Source of the DNA: Cristatella mucedo
Lineage: Eukaryota; Bryozoa; Phylactolaemata; Cristatellidae
Assembly: GCA_009760855.2 (NCBI GenBank)
Contig: WPIO01000053.1
Coordinates: forward strand, 2,311,501-2,375,500
Length of the DNA: 64,000 bases
Direction: 5' to 3'
Part shown: positions 45,963 to 57,889 of the stretch, in pieces
How positions within the stretch are numbered: the first letter of the stretch is position 1
How the letters are laid out: each line of letters opens with the position of its first letter
Notes under the pieces: model-generated
Database searches by the model: none
Seen by the model: the letters and a program-made list of their open reading frames with translations, nothing else
Told to the model about the DNA's origin: nothing
Program-made: the position numbers and the translations under genes

Positions 45963-46135
45963 AAAACAGCTGATTCAACAGCCTCTTTTATATAGCGACA
46001 GAAGAGCTTTCACAGCTATCACCACCTCTTGCAGCGGCAATAAAGGATCGCCCACCGCAGGATTCGAACCCACGACCTCGTGACCAAGGTCATGAAAGAT
46101 AACCACCTTACCTAGTGTGCCATCACGGCTCACCG
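45963..46135 (-). mobile_element. SINE-A, full length
   Basis: Minus strand. A box TGGCACACTAGG (in sense), anticodon-position hairpin with one arm changed (CATGACCTTGGTCACGAGGTCGTG), B box GGTTCGAATCC (exact), and body to CTGTTGAATCAGCTG. Confidence 0.9.
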
Positions 46136-46961
46136 AAGCACTGGCTTAAACTCCATTTTCATCCCACTCCAGATGCAAGCCCACTCATGCAATGAACACA
46201 CATGTCTGCAGCCCGGCGAGCTTTGAAAGGAGTCTTCTTCATTAACCTCCGTGGCTCAATGGACAGAGTATCGGTACGGAGAAACCGGAGGCTGCTGCTT
46301 TGTTTACGAGGTTAAAAAAGTCCCCTCTTTTAATTTTATCTGCAGCCTTCAGTTACTGTATATTTGAATATATTAGTTTCTGATTGCTCTGGCTCTAGAC
46401 CTTCAAGCAATAAATTACAGAGGTCGAGACGGAATATCACAAATACACACATTGTATATGTGCATATTTTTATATACATAGATACTTTAGTTTTAGATAC
46501 ATTAGTATTAGTATGTATATGCAGCACATAGAGGCAGTCGTCATTTTCCAAAAAGGCTCGTGCAGAGCGTGTGTTTACACCAACTGACGATCTGAAAGCT
46601 AACGCAGGCGCTATCACTTTGCAGTAGGAAAAAATGTAGCGTCAAAAATACGCTTGAATAGTATTCGTGCTTGCCGAGAACTACTGGCTGGCTCTCACAG
46701 CTGGTTTTGTGCAACCGCATTCCAGGTGGCCAAACAATCGCAATTAAACAAGGCAAAGTCACCTTTCGAGCAGGTTCGTAGCTGCTACGTGACTATTCGC
46801 GGTAACGTAGAAGCCGATTAGAAAAGAAACGCGTAGCGATTGCTTTGCAGCAGTCCCTGGCTAGTAGCTCCTAACTTCACTGAGTAGCAAATAACAATGA
46901 TGGGATAGCGGCTGTGCTGCTATTGGCTTCGACTAGTTGCTAAGAGCTGGGTAGCGCTGCT
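46136..46961. other. unassigned; weak tRNA-like 5' half at 46244-46290
   Basis: CCTCCGTGGCTCAATGGACAG resembles the 5' half of tRNA-Arg but no T arm or B box follows. Nothing else recognised. Confidence 0.35.
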
Positions 46962-47135
46962 AGCCGTGATGGCACACTAAGTAACGTGGTTGTCATTCAT
47001 GACTTCGTCCCGAGGTCGTGGGTTCGAATCCTGCAGAGGGCAATCCTTTATTGCCGCTGCAAGCGGTAGTGATAGCCATATAGGCTCTTCTGTCGCTATA
47101 CAAAGGAGCCTGTTAAATCAGCTAGTATTTTTTTA
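46962..47135 (+). mobile_element. SINE-A, full length
   Basis: Plus strand. A box TGGCACACTAAG (46969-46980), hairpin region GACTTCGTCCCGAGGTCGTG, B box GGTTCGAATCC (47021-47031, exact), GCCGCTGCAAGCGG stem, GGCTCTTCTGTCGCTATAC and TTAAATCAGCTAG, then poly-T. Confidence 0.9.
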
Positions 47136-47754
47136 CGAAAACACTAGACTCCTTAGGGCGAATTGTAGCTTTATCGAATGCACGTTCATAGCCAAGCAAA
47201 ATGGCAAGTTAAAATCAGTCCGACTCAGCCTCGGCTCGAAATGTGCTCGAATGGCAATCGGCGGCTAGTCAACGGCGAAGCCAGGCAAATAGGGGCGCAG
47301 CCGATCGCCGAAGACGATCCGTCTCGAGAGATTTCCGGCCTCGAGCAGCAGTTTTCAGCTCGACCTGGTTAGAGCATCGAAGCGGAGCAATCCGGGCCAT
47401 TTTTTCGATTTCCAGACGACACAAAGATAGTCAGCCTCGTCGGCGGCTTCAAGGAATTAGCAGCGACGGCGCTAGACAGATGGGAGACACGACCGCTCGA
47501 GTCCAGAGTTAGTGACTGCTTTTGAGGTATATACCTACTGTCCCGCCTCCCCCGTCTGAAGATGCTGCTCATTTGCCAGTGGCTACGGTTGGCTGCAGAT
47601 GTTCGACCGTGCGGCGTAAATGCTAAGTACGCTCGTGGGGTAGCCACAGAGTCTGAATTAATTAATGAAAAGACGCGCCCTGAATAACCTCAGCATCGTA
47701 CGCCGGGCAATTTTGGCGGCTCCCCCACACCCATAGATGGGCTGCTAACATACT
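47136..47754. other. unassigned, no gene recognised
   Basis: CG-rich patch at 47270-47500 with short open frames on both strands; no domain recognised. Confidence 0.35.
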
Positions 47755-48890
47755 TCATGTTGTATCTGCACGAAATCTAGGTGTCATGTTCCAAAGTTAC
47801 CTTTCGTTAGACGAGCACATCAGCTCCACAATCAAGTCTGCCTACTTTCAGCTACATAACATTTCTAAAATTCGGGCTTGTTTCGACAGGGATACCGCGT
47901 CTAAGTTGGTCCATGCATTTGTGACATCCCGTCTTGACTTCTGCAACTCACTGCTTGCTGGCCTACCGGCATGTGCAATCAGGTGCTTACAGCTGGTGCA
48001 AAACTGTGTAGCTAGGCTCATCTGTTGTGAATGTCGCAGTTGTCACATCACACCACTTCTCACCGACTTGCGCTGGCTACCAGTGTTGTGTGTGCCTGTT
48101 GCTTCTCGGCCACTGGTGTGCAGTGCCCCGCTCTCGGCGGGTGGTTGGGCAGTTGGCTCGGTGCGGCCTTTGATGTGGGCGGGTGTTTGGGCGGTTGGCT
48201 CGGAGCGGCCTTTGATGTGGGCTTGTGGCTCACCACGGATGCACTCCCTTATCTGTGGTGAGTCAGCCCGTAGCTCGTATATATGTACCCGGGAATGCTG
48301 GGGGAATAAAGCGAGAGTCACGTTCGCCCGCTCGTGTCTTCGTGTCTCCGCGAGACTCCGCCAGCGCTGCTGCAGCCGGAGACACGGTAATATAACAACA
48401 GTCAAGCAACGGATTGACTTCAAGGTTTGTTCGCTCACTTTTAGGTCACTTCATTCTTTGGCTCCAGCCTATCTCTCAGATCTACTCCCTCACCAGGCCA
48501 AGCTTCGTACCACCCACTTTTCGGAATGTAAGAGTTCACAATACCTCCAACAAACCTCAAATCATTTGGAGACCGAGCAATTAATTCGTATGCTCCCAAA
48601 GCTTGGAACTCACTCCCGACTTGCGTCACAACATCCCTTGACTTGATCACATTAAAAAAGAACTTAAAAACGCACCTATTTAGGACAGCATTTAGTGGGT
48701 CCCTGTGATTCGTCCTTGATGTGCTTATGCGTGGTGACACTGTGCATGTTGCCACTAACCATGTTATTCATGTTGTTTTATCAAGCATGATATTACTCAC
48801 GATTCAATCGAGTTTCCCTTGGCAGCAAATGTAAAGCGCCTAGAAAGAGATCGAGTTCTCTGAGGACGCTTTATAAAGTTTATTATTATT
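47755..48890 (+). mobile_element. L2-B LINE, interrupted by an LTR (B14)
   Basis: Plus strand. Starts in the ARNLGVMFQSYLSLDEHIS segment and continues KSAYFQLHNISKIRACFDRD, TSRLDFCNSLLAGLPACAIR, CRSCHITPLLTDLRWLPV. It is interrupted from 48084 to 48397, then resumes at GTCAAGCAACGGATTGAC (VKQRID) and runs through FRSLHSLAPAYLSDLLPHQAK to the 3' UTR, the hairpin (48831-48873) and (ATT)n. Well preserved outside the insertion. Confidence 0.9.
48084..48397 (+). mobile_element. probable solo LTR (314 bp) inside L2-B
   Basis: The insert begins TGTTGTG and ends TATAACA, giving the TG...CA termini of LTRs, flanked by CCAG (48080-48083) and ACAG (48398-48401), a 3/4-base match. It contains two tandem ~41-bp units around TTGGCTCGGTGCGGCC (about 48148-48232), a TATATAT element (48278-48284) and AATAAA (48305-48310), in LTR order: enhancer-like repeats, TATA, poly(A) signal. 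Removing it restores the L2-B sequence CTACCAGTCAAGC exactly. Orientation is inferred from TATA and AATAAA. Confidence 0.65.
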
Positions 48891-49002
48891 ATTATAATTC
48901 TGCACTAATCGGTTAGCGTACACTCAAACTGACATCTCAGTTGGAACCGTGCTCTGCTAACGGTAGTTAACGTGGCTGAAACATATTGCTCGAATTTATT
49001 TT

Positions 49003-49150
49003 GCCGCACTGGTTCGGTCCAGTGGTTCACATACTCGCCTCGACCAAGATGTGGCTGAGGTCTTCGGCCTGAGACCCATGGCAAATAGGAAGCACCTTAA
49101 TAGAGATAAAGTTCTTTTAAGGTGCTATATAAATGAATTATATTAATATT
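49003..49150 (+). mobile_element. SINE-B with perfectly paired variant hairpin
   Basis: Plus strand. TGCCGCACTGGTTCGGTCC, AGTGGTTCACATACTCG, GACCAAGATGTGGCTGAGG, degraded B box GGCCTGAGACCC, then AGCACCTTAA ... TTAAGGTGCT, a ten-pair stem in place of the usual GCGCC/GGCGC arms, and the AAATGAATTATATTA tail. Confidence 0.8.
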
Positions 49151-49957
49151 CTATTATATTGTGCATTAGCTCAGTCTTGCTGGTTGTTAACTGAATTATA
49201 AATGTCTCAAGGCGATGACGCTCTCCGAGCTGAGTGCCACTTCAACACTAGCCGTTGGATTGCCCTAAAGAGGTTTCTGCTCACGATCCTTTATTAGTTA
49301 AATTGTATGGCACTGCCGGTCGCTCAGATCCCACTGCTATTTGAGTGATAAATAGAATCGCAAAGTTGGTAAGAGTAGTTTACATTGCTGTCAAATAGAA
49401 AATGATGTGAAAGAGCAGGTACGAGCACAAATAATAGCGTAGGCTTAACCGCATATACACCTCGATAAGCAGGGCCGTTCGATGAACGCAAAAGTTGTGC
49501 AAATTAAGGCTAAGCATCAGCTAAAATTTTAAACTCATCGTACTATTGAATTTTAATTTGTGGAGTCTTTGAATGCATTAACCTCAATACTCGTGCTGGG
49601 AGACAAAAGTCTTGGCGATTAACTTGATCAATCCTCGGCAGAGAGCTGTTACTGCAAGTACCATTCGACGTAACCAAATTACCAGTACTACGGTTCTAAT
49701 GCCCTGGCAGAACTTTAAAATCTCTTTCTAGGTCTTTGAAAGTATAATATAGTCTGGTAAGGAAGCACATTGGCTGATAGTTGATCGCAGCAAGCATAAA
49801 AGCATCAAGTACAATCTGATTGACGGATGCTGCGATAAGTAAGTGCAGTTGTAACTTCTAATTTTGAATGTCTTCAAGCCAAGAGGTGAGAGGACAGTCG
49901 ATAGTAAGTTTAAACTTTGAGTTACCCAGGGATTACTGTCTCTAAAGGGTGCTTTTG
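49151..49957. other. unassigned; trace of an L2-B-like tail at 49707-49745
   Basis: AACTTTAAAATCTCTTTCTAGG resembles the inverse hairpin of L2-B but is too short to call. Nothing else recognised. Confidence 0.35.
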
Positions 49958-50155
49958 CTTGCTGACACTGTTGCATGTTGCCACTAACCTTATTTGTATG
50001 CTGACCCTATGCATGTCATTCTTAACCATGTTATTCTTGTCATTTATTGAGCCTGCTGCCACTAACCATCCGAGCATGCTTCCTTTGCAGCAAGGTAAAG
50101 CGCCTAGAAAGCGATTGGGTTCTCTGAGGTTGCTTTATCAAATGAATTATTATTA
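49958..50155 (+). mobile_element. L2-B 3' tail (B15)
   Basis: Plus strand: GCTTGCTGACACTGTTGCAT, GTTGCCACTAACC, CCTTTGCAGCAAGGTAAAGC, and the hairpin with a damaged right arm (GGTTGCTTT), then TTATTATTATT. Confidence 0.85.
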
Positions 50156-50224
50156 TTTGAGGTTGATTAGAGGCACAGAAGGCACCGCAGGCTGGTTAGA
50201 TGCACAGCATGAGAGCGTGCTAGC

Positions 50225-50975
50225 GCCACGGCATACAATTTAGTGAGTAATAATAATGAGTAAATCTGGAACACTGTTGTCTATCTTTTGAAATAAAAAC
50301 CGCAGTCTCGTGAAGCTTTTTGTAGAAACGGAGGGCAATATTTAATTATTTAGGGCTGCTATCCTAGAACCGTGCCACTGGAGGCCATCTTATGAGAACG
50401 AGTCATTGCAATCGCATGGAATCTAGTGGGTCAACGCGGAACACTTTGTCTATAATTATAAATCTAAATTAGAGACCATGTATAACACTAGATTAGTTAT
50501 TAGTTATTAATTAATAACGGTTAATTATTAATTAATTATTATATTGGAAATCTAATCGTAGTTTTGCGAAGCCTTTTGTGGAAATGGCAGCTTTCTTATA
50601 GCTCGAATGTTTGGGCTACCATTTGGGCCGGGCCATCCGAGACGAGTACGAGGGAGCGAAAGCGATATAGCATGAAATTTGGTGGGTAGATTTGGCATCC
50701 TGTTCTCTATAATTTAGAATCCAAACCGCAGTTTCGCAAAGCATCTTGTGGAAATGGCAGCTGTATCGCAGTCCATATGCGTAGTAAGGTGCTCTGGGCG
50801 AGCCATTTTTGGCCATTGCACGAGGACGGGCAAACGAAATGCACTTTCATTCATTTCATTTCATCAGCATGAGCTTTGGTGGGTAAATCCGTAACACGAT
50901 TCTGTACAATTTAAGATTAAGCCCGCAGTTTTCCGACATTTATTGTGAGAGCCGTGCCGCAGTGTATCGCGGTTC
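50225..50975. repeat. degenerate tandem array, four ~200-bp units
   Basis: A common block reads in outline GGTGGGTAAATC - GGAACAC - TCTATAATTTA - AACCGCAGTTTCG - AAGC - TTTTGTGGAAATGGCAG. Its cores start near 50254, 50430, 50675 and 50876; spacings are about 175, 250 (with an AT-rich insert at 50490-50540) and 203. Units differ substantially from each other. No coding frame or transposon feature seen; satellite-like. Confidence 0.75.
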
Positions 50976-51449
50976 TTCGAAGGACCTACGATAAATCGCG
51001 GAAAACTGCAACTTTACTTTCGAAGGCGGGCCGCGAGTGTCCGCTGACCTAGCTGGCGAGCACGTCCCACTGACTGCCAAGCTTAGAGTTCTTTATTAAT
51101 GGTGCAAAATCTGCTCATGAGGCAAAGTGCAAACGTATTTCAAAATGATATTTGATATTTTTCTTACCAAACGAACGTAATTTACTGCTGTAAAACGTAT
51201 TCATCAGCACCGGGTAGCGAATTGACATTTAGCTTCGCGAACGGAACGTACGGACGTGATGAACATCTTTAATTTCATAACAATATACAGTATGCCCCGT
51301 GAGGAATCCCGGATAGATTTTATTTACGCAAGCATGTCCGCCGCTGATCAAGGGCAGGCTCAGCGAGGCATGTTCGCGTTCAATTAAGGAGAGTGCGGAT
51401 TGCCGCTACACATGCAAATAAGAGAACTGCCGCTCTCTCCCTGTTGTCA

Positions 51450-53040
51450 GGGCATTCGTCATTCCTGTCCTGTCGAAGTAGAGCTATAAATATCGCGGCG
51501 GGCATAACGTGAGCGCGATGACGTGTCAGAGGTGTCTCCATAAACAGACTTCCTAACAAACCAGCTTAACGTGAGGGGTGCTATTCTCACCAAAACGCCC
51601 GCTGCCAAAGCGTTGGCCCGTGCAACGACTAAACATAGGCACGGGTGGCCGATCCGCCAGCGCGCGCTTGGTGGCAGCAGCCGGTCTGGTCCTCGGGGGA
51701 CGGGAGGGAGGAAGGTAGGTGGGATTTTCCGGCCGGTACTGGCCGGAACGGTCGGCCGCCATTTGGGGGTTCGGCCGCCTGGCGCGTGCGCGTGAGAAGG
51801 TGGGGGCTGGCCGACCAGCCAGCAGTAGCTGACCTGCGTGATGATGACCGACCTACCAAGGGGGGGGGGATAGGTTGGCGCCGGGGGCGGAGGTCGAGGC
51901 GGCTGGCGCTGGCGAGCGGTGGGGGGGGGGGCTCGCTTGCCAGCCCTCCGACGTTGTTTTGGCCATTGTCTCGCAGTAATATCAACATCAATCAATCTTT
52001 TTAGGACGCTAGTCCATCTCACGCTTTCGCGCGCAATTCCTAGAGCAGCCGCACTTTCGCGGAGAATCCTGGGCCAGACCGAGCTTATTCACATCTCAGT
52101 CCGCCTGGTAGGAAGCGATATCCTGGCGTAGGTCAATTAGCTCTCCTGCTCGTACGGGTTTATGGGCGGGTGCACGTCGACGTGACGGCGCTGGACACCT
52201 GAGAGCGATCTTGTCCTCGCGAGTTTGACCGTTGCGAATTTCTTAGTCAATTTTCAATGTTAAATTATATAGATATAAAAAAATCCACAATCGACGCACT
52301 AAGACGGTTTGTGGTCGACAGCCCGTGAACCCACTTCGCTTAGTGCGGTGGGGGGTGTACACTTGCATTCCACATCCTTCCGTCTCCGAGGTTAAAGGCT
52401 ACGACGCTCCGGACGCGGCATACCTTCACGTTCATTTTGTACTTGCGCTCGTTGGCGTTCCATCTCTGCTCTTCGCTTCTGGGCGGCTCACCTAAGGTGA
52501 GTGTTGCTCCTTGTCGCACTAGCGAGTCCCATAACTCGGTAGTAGACTCTTCGGCCCGGCCGCGTGACTGCGGTGAGTGTTCCCCCCCCCCAGCTTGCGA
52601 CCTACGTACTAGCAGCGCTTCCCGTCCAAGGCCCATCCTGGACGCCTGCCGGTAAAAACGCGGCGAGGCTTATACAGCGTTGCTTCGTTTGACGCACTCT
52701 GGTGCTCTTATTGCTTGACTTTCCTCGTTATTAATGCCTGGGTAGCGGCGCCCTCTTTGTTACGGCGGCGCCTGTTACCGCGGCCGCCTTGACCTCTTCG
52801 CTACACCCCCTCGGAGCGTGGGCGCTCGGCGGTTGCCGGTTGTTGGCGATAAAGATGCGCCAGGCCATTGCCGCATGCGAGCGGGTCGTTCGCGTTGCGT
52901 AGCCCTTTCGAGCGGAAGTGGCGATTCATACGGCAGCCGGCCTCACGATTTCCACAAGGCGGGCCCCTCAGCTGAGGCGTTGACTGGCATAAATAAAGAT
53001 AGCCATCTTGTACCGCCTGACCGTCGATTCGTGTGCTAAC
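51450..53040. promoter_or_regulatory. second CpG-rich block, candidate promoter region
   Basis: Abrupt shift to GC- and CpG-rich sequence with poly-G runs (51859-51867, 51919-51930) and a C run at 52582. A donor-like AAG/GTGAGTG lies at 52494-52503 and a CATAAATAAA TATA-like element at 52988-52997, followed by AAGATAGCCATCTTG. Open frames on both strands up to 187 codons are composition artefacts until shown otherwise. Direction of any transcript is unknown. Confidence 0.35.
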
Positions 53041-54861
53041 ACAGCGATTGAAAATTGCGCCGGCCCAAGACGCGACCTTGCCTCCATTTAACTCTCAGGT
53101 TGTGGAGGGAAATATTCGGTTGACCGGCATAAGCTGCCAATACAGGTGATTAATGAGCTACAAAAACTTGAAGCTACGTTACGAAAATATGCGACTGTTA
53201 CTGCCGTGCCGCGACAATCCAAAATGTGTTCGCAGGGTCTCATGATGCCGTGCTGATCATGTACAAGGTCCGTATTGGATTTGGGTTTATCGGACCCATC
53301 TTGGCTGCATCGGTGGCCCGTCAGAAATGGCTGACGGTCTGCTTCTAATTATTACTCGCAGAAGAGTTGAGCATATCTGAAGATTGCATCCCTGCTATGC
53401 GAGTCTTTCGTGCAGTGTCGCCCAGCAACTAGGAAAACCGTGCGCATAAGTGCAGGATAGCTATACAAGACGCTTGCATATTTGATTAATACGCCTCATC
53501 TCTTAACAAGTCAGTGAGGACGAGTGCTAACTGTGGTTATGTCGCACGCTTACTTCCGCTTGGCGCATGCATGCTCATGTGCTCGTGATTGCAAGCAAAC
53601 ACGTGTGCACACGAGCAAATACGAGCATTCTGGCACTCTCTAGTGGGCAATGGCTTCATGCTCGATCCACTAGCTACAAACAACTGCGATTCATTGTTGA
53701 GTTGGCTGGTATTTTGGGGGCAATGCCACTGGGAGTTGCCTCAGTCCCTAGTCACAAGGCACACTCTCGGCACTGCTACCTTTGGCACTTGGCACTGCCA
53801 CCTGGTAACCGGCTTGAAGAAAGGGTAGCAGTTCTGGTCATTGGGCTCCTTAGCAACAGCAGCTTGACTGGCCGCTGCCATGCCGATTGCCGTCAAGGTG
53901 CTTTTGCCTAACTATAGACAACCATTGCCTCAGTACAGCAGAACTGGTGCGGAGCTGGATCTTAAGGTGGCTGCCCATGGCATAATCTAGTATAGGCCAT
54001 CACCTTGCCGTTTTCAACCTTCAGCTGGATGTACACCACGGCTGATTGTCGACAGTGTACTGTTATCGCCAAGGCCCTGGCTCTGATTTCCTAGTGTCTC
54101 CCCTTCGTCCTCTCTGACTCTCATTTTCCTTCTACTCTCTGCCGACAGCTGTGTGCATCACGGTGAGGAGCTTGCTTCAATAAATAGTCGCAAGAGGGTC
54201 TCAACCTGACCACAGAGGCCTGCCTAAAAACATAGTTGGCTGTACAAGCCACGTTAGAACGAGCTGCTGTGACCATCAAAGTGGAGCCATGCCTGGTGAC
54301 CAAGGGTCTACAATATCTGCATTCCCTCATTTGCAAAACCAGAGGTGCCAGCACTGTCTACAGAGGCAGTGGGTGGGGTTTAAAGATAATGCCAACCGTT
54401 CATGCAATCCCATCTGGCAGCCGAAAACTATAGCATCTGCTCCACTGTCACCCGTGGTGCATAATCTACACGATCTACAGGGCCATCAGAACAAGTAGAA
54501 ATCGAAGAATCGACCTTAGGTCGAAATAACGAGCCAGCCGGAAGGTGCTCAAGCACAAGTTGAGAAATCCTGACAAGCTACTGGGTTTCAGATGAAAAGA
54601 GTGTTGCATCAGGATTAGCCTTGGTTTGGTAGGTGCATAGCCGTCAGGGCTGCTCGGCTGTTGCTGCCAGCTGCAGTTGACTGTTACTTGAGACCAATTA
54701 TTAAATTTATTACAATATCACGACAATGTTGACCTTAGTCGCACTTTGCTACGTTTGGCTTAGTGAGTAACCGCATTCACTGGCAACCAAGTCAATGGTT
54801 TCCATGTAAACGGATAAGGTGTTTTCATATGACTATTCTACCCCTCTCGAAGGTATATAGA
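53041..54861. other. unassigned, no gene recognised
   Basis: Nothing recognised in 1.8 kb. Confidence 0.4.
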
Positions 54862-55000
54862 AAAATGTATAATTCATTTCTATAACGCCCTATGAGAATT
54901 TAATCACTATCCAAGCGAATTTGCTGTATGGCTAGAGCCCTCGACCTCGGTCATCAAATGAAATCACCTTGACCGCAGTCAAAGCATTAAATTGTATTAC
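54862..55000 (-). mobile_element. SINE-B, long subtype, diverged
   Basis: Minus strand. A/T tail, ACGCCCTATGAGAATTTAAT, degraded B box GGGCTCTAGCC, and the long-subtype segment GGTCATCAAATGAAATCACC before the anticodon-side block. Confidence 0.65.
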
Positions 55001-57477
55001 TAGGAGGTACAGGGCTGTGTAGGAATTCTGTAACCTGTCTGATGGCCGGCCTACTCTAGTCACCTGCTGCACCCCCAGCAAGGAAGCAAGTGCTGCTTTG
55101 GAGGTCGTCGATGCCCAGCAACCAGCTACAGGCTGAAATGATCAGTCATCCTGGGCTTCTCCCTGTCATTCTATGAAAGGCCCAGATTGTCCTGCTCCTG
55201 CGAATGGGCCTGATTGGCCACAGCTCTTTCCCAGCTGGCAACCGACCTTTTCATTCGATGAATGAGTAAAGATTGTCCACCTTGTGCCCAGCTGACCCTG
55301 CCTACATGTGAGTTATGTGTTTCGTGTTGCTTTATTGATGGTCGAGAGCAGATCGTCGTGTTCTATATTCCTCCAGTCTTTTAAATTGCATGCACATCAT
55401 TTGGCTGATGATCTAGTGGAGGTTCTTGTATTTCAGGCCTGGGCAATGCCCGTGAGTATTTCAGCCAGTAGCTTCACAAAGAGGAAGCAGACGCTACACT
55501 GGAGGAGCATGCACGGGCAGCTGGGTGCAGTATCCGGAGTTCGGGTGCTCGTGGCGAGCGTAGAGATATACAGTTATAGCAGCATGTGCTTGCACACCCC
55601 TTCTCATTTTCCATAACCGAATGACCGAGGTGGTCAAGTGGATCCAAGGGACACCAGACTCCTGGCGACCTAAACCATTATCAGCCTTGTCAATAACAAT
55701 GTTACTTATGAAAGACATTTAGTAAGTAGTATGTAGTGTGCAGTAATCGACAAAACAATGTTTTCCTGAGTGTAGAGTCAAAAGTTATCTGCCGACACCA
55801 GATGGGTAACCTCATACCGGGTATAATACAACTAGTGATACTTTTGCAAAAGAGAGTAGCTACCGGGTGGGTGGTGTGGCTAGGGGTAGGTGATGTGTTT
55901 ACACACAGCTAGTATGTTACAGTGTTTTGTGAGCGTGTGCATTCGTGTGTGCCTGTTTGCAAAGGATCGGCAGTGCTTCAAGGTGTTCTCTTGCCATGTT
56001 ATGACAGCCTCGTGCTACCTGCATAAGCAACAAGGCAATAGCCATGTGGCATCAGGTAAACCGGACCATCCCATTGGTACACTGTTCGCTTAAGCACCTA
56101 AGTGGCTGGCCTTGTTTGCCGAGGGACATCTATTACCAAGTAACCCCGGTGATCTGGGGATGTCATTCTGGGTTCAGTATCATGATGATTTACTAGTTTA
56201 CTGGAAGTGGACAGAGGATGTGGGCACCGATGCTGGCAAGGATAACCTGTAGCCCTTTGGGAGTCCTGCTGTGCTGTAAAGGGGGGGAGGGGGAGATCAG
56301 ACCCCATTAAGCGCGGCTTGGAGAATAGGACTAGTGAATCCTGAATGCCATCTACTGTTTTGTCAGGACGATTGAAATTGGCATTTTATAAGATTTAATT
56401 ACTCTTAACAGAACCGCTATGCTCACTATATTTGTGAGGATCAGCTGAGGTTTTGAGATTCTAAGGCAACATTACCCGTCTGGCAGCATTTTAGGAAGGC
56501 TATTTACCGTGATAATGTTATCAACTGCTGCAATATAGGAACAATAGAATTTACTGCACGTTAAAACTCCTGAGCAGAGCGACTCTATTCGAGCCCTTTC
56601 CTTGTACTTGGTTCCAGCCAATGGCAGAGCCAGGGGGCATTTATTTGCTCCCCCTTCAACTCTGTGGGGGGTGGGGCAGCCATCTGGACTGGGCCCCTAT
56701 TCCTATGCCCACTCACCATAACCATGACGAAATGATGTCTTAATTCCACTCGATGAGCAACCGCCGAGTTCGTTTTGATAAACACTAAGATTTTGCACTG
56801 TAATTTATCATTAATTGCCCGTCTAGCCTGCCTATGTGAGTGTTGTATGGTATTGCCCCTTAGATACACATTTTGCAGATTTTGCCCCCCACCCACCCAT
56901 GACAATACTGGCTCTGGTTCCAGTAGTCCTCAATTCTGCCAGGGCATATCGACTAGGGAGGTGAGTCACACACTAGGACCAAAATATGGAAAAAATCAAA
57001 GCAATTAGCAGCCTGTCTAGTTCGAAAGAAGCTGGGAGAGTACAAGAACTTATAGTAGGACCAAGAGCTGGTTGGGCAAGAGCGATTGTCAATTTACCTG
57101 CCTGCCATCAAAATCCAGCATCTCTGGGTGTCCCTGGGTTGATTGTGTTCAATTGGTAGCCTTTGGACTGCTGTGGCTGTAGCCTGGGACTATAACCCAA
57201 TGCAGCTGGGAGGTTGGGTGCAAAGGTACTAGTGCAGCAGTCTCTTGCTGCTGGAGTCTGCCAGGCTGCAATGCAAGCCTGGGTCATTTGAGCTGTTGGA
57301 AAGGGCAGCACACGGTGCCTCTTGTTCTGCCAATACTGCACCCTTCGTCATGAGTTGTCGAAATCGATAGCTGCCATTCTTTCCCCACTCCATCTGAAGA
57401 ATCCCACAGAGCACCTGAATGCAACGGCATTGCCTGGCACATGAAGCTCTGAAGGTTTATGTTTTTCTGGTTTGCCC
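55001..57477. other. unassigned 2.5-kb stretch, no gene recognised
   Basis: Nothing recognised apart from G-rich patches at 56281-56296 and 56665-56680. Confidence 0.4.
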
Positions 57478-57590
57478 AGGGCTGAGGTACTTGCACTCTA
57501 ACGACCAAGGTCGTGGGCTCGAGGGGATGTAAAGCGCCGGAAGTGACTAAGTTCTCCTAGGCTGCTGTGCAAATGAAATATATTTATTTA
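57478..57590 (+). mobile_element. SINE-B, partial
   Basis: Plus strand: CTCTAACGACCAAGGTCGTGG, GGGCTCGAGG (B box with a deletion), AAGCGCCGGAAGTGACTAAG, TTCTCCTAGGCTGC and a AAATGAAATATATTT tail. The 5' A-box part is missing. Confidence 0.7.
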
Positions 57591-57889
57591 GTTATATTAT
57601 TGCTGCTACAGCTTCGGCTCTTTGGTGCTTCTGTGTGGCAAGCGGCTTGCTTTTAGGTATTCATATGAGTAGAAAATGGTGACTCATGCAAGCAAAATTA
57701 GCAGCAGCAACCGGCATCCTTGCCAGCATTGTATTGCAAATGCGATATGAAAGGAGGGGGGTGTTCTCTTTGGACCATTTGCTAGTCTTCGAGGCGCACC
57801 TAACCAGCATTTTTTTACGAGCAAGTGATCAAAGGCAACCCAGTCACAGAAGCACACAAGTTGGCATTCATTGCTAGCCATTCAAGTGG

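Noticed and set aside
46244-46313. tRNA-Arg-like gene
   Set aside because: The 5' half and a 6-bp acceptor-like stem (AACCTC/GAGGTT) fit, but there is no T arm or B box, so a functional tRNA is not supported.
47786-48646. 286-codon frame as a novel fusion protein
   Set aside because: It is L2-B RT sequence reading by chance through the inserted LTR and back into L2-B in another frame.
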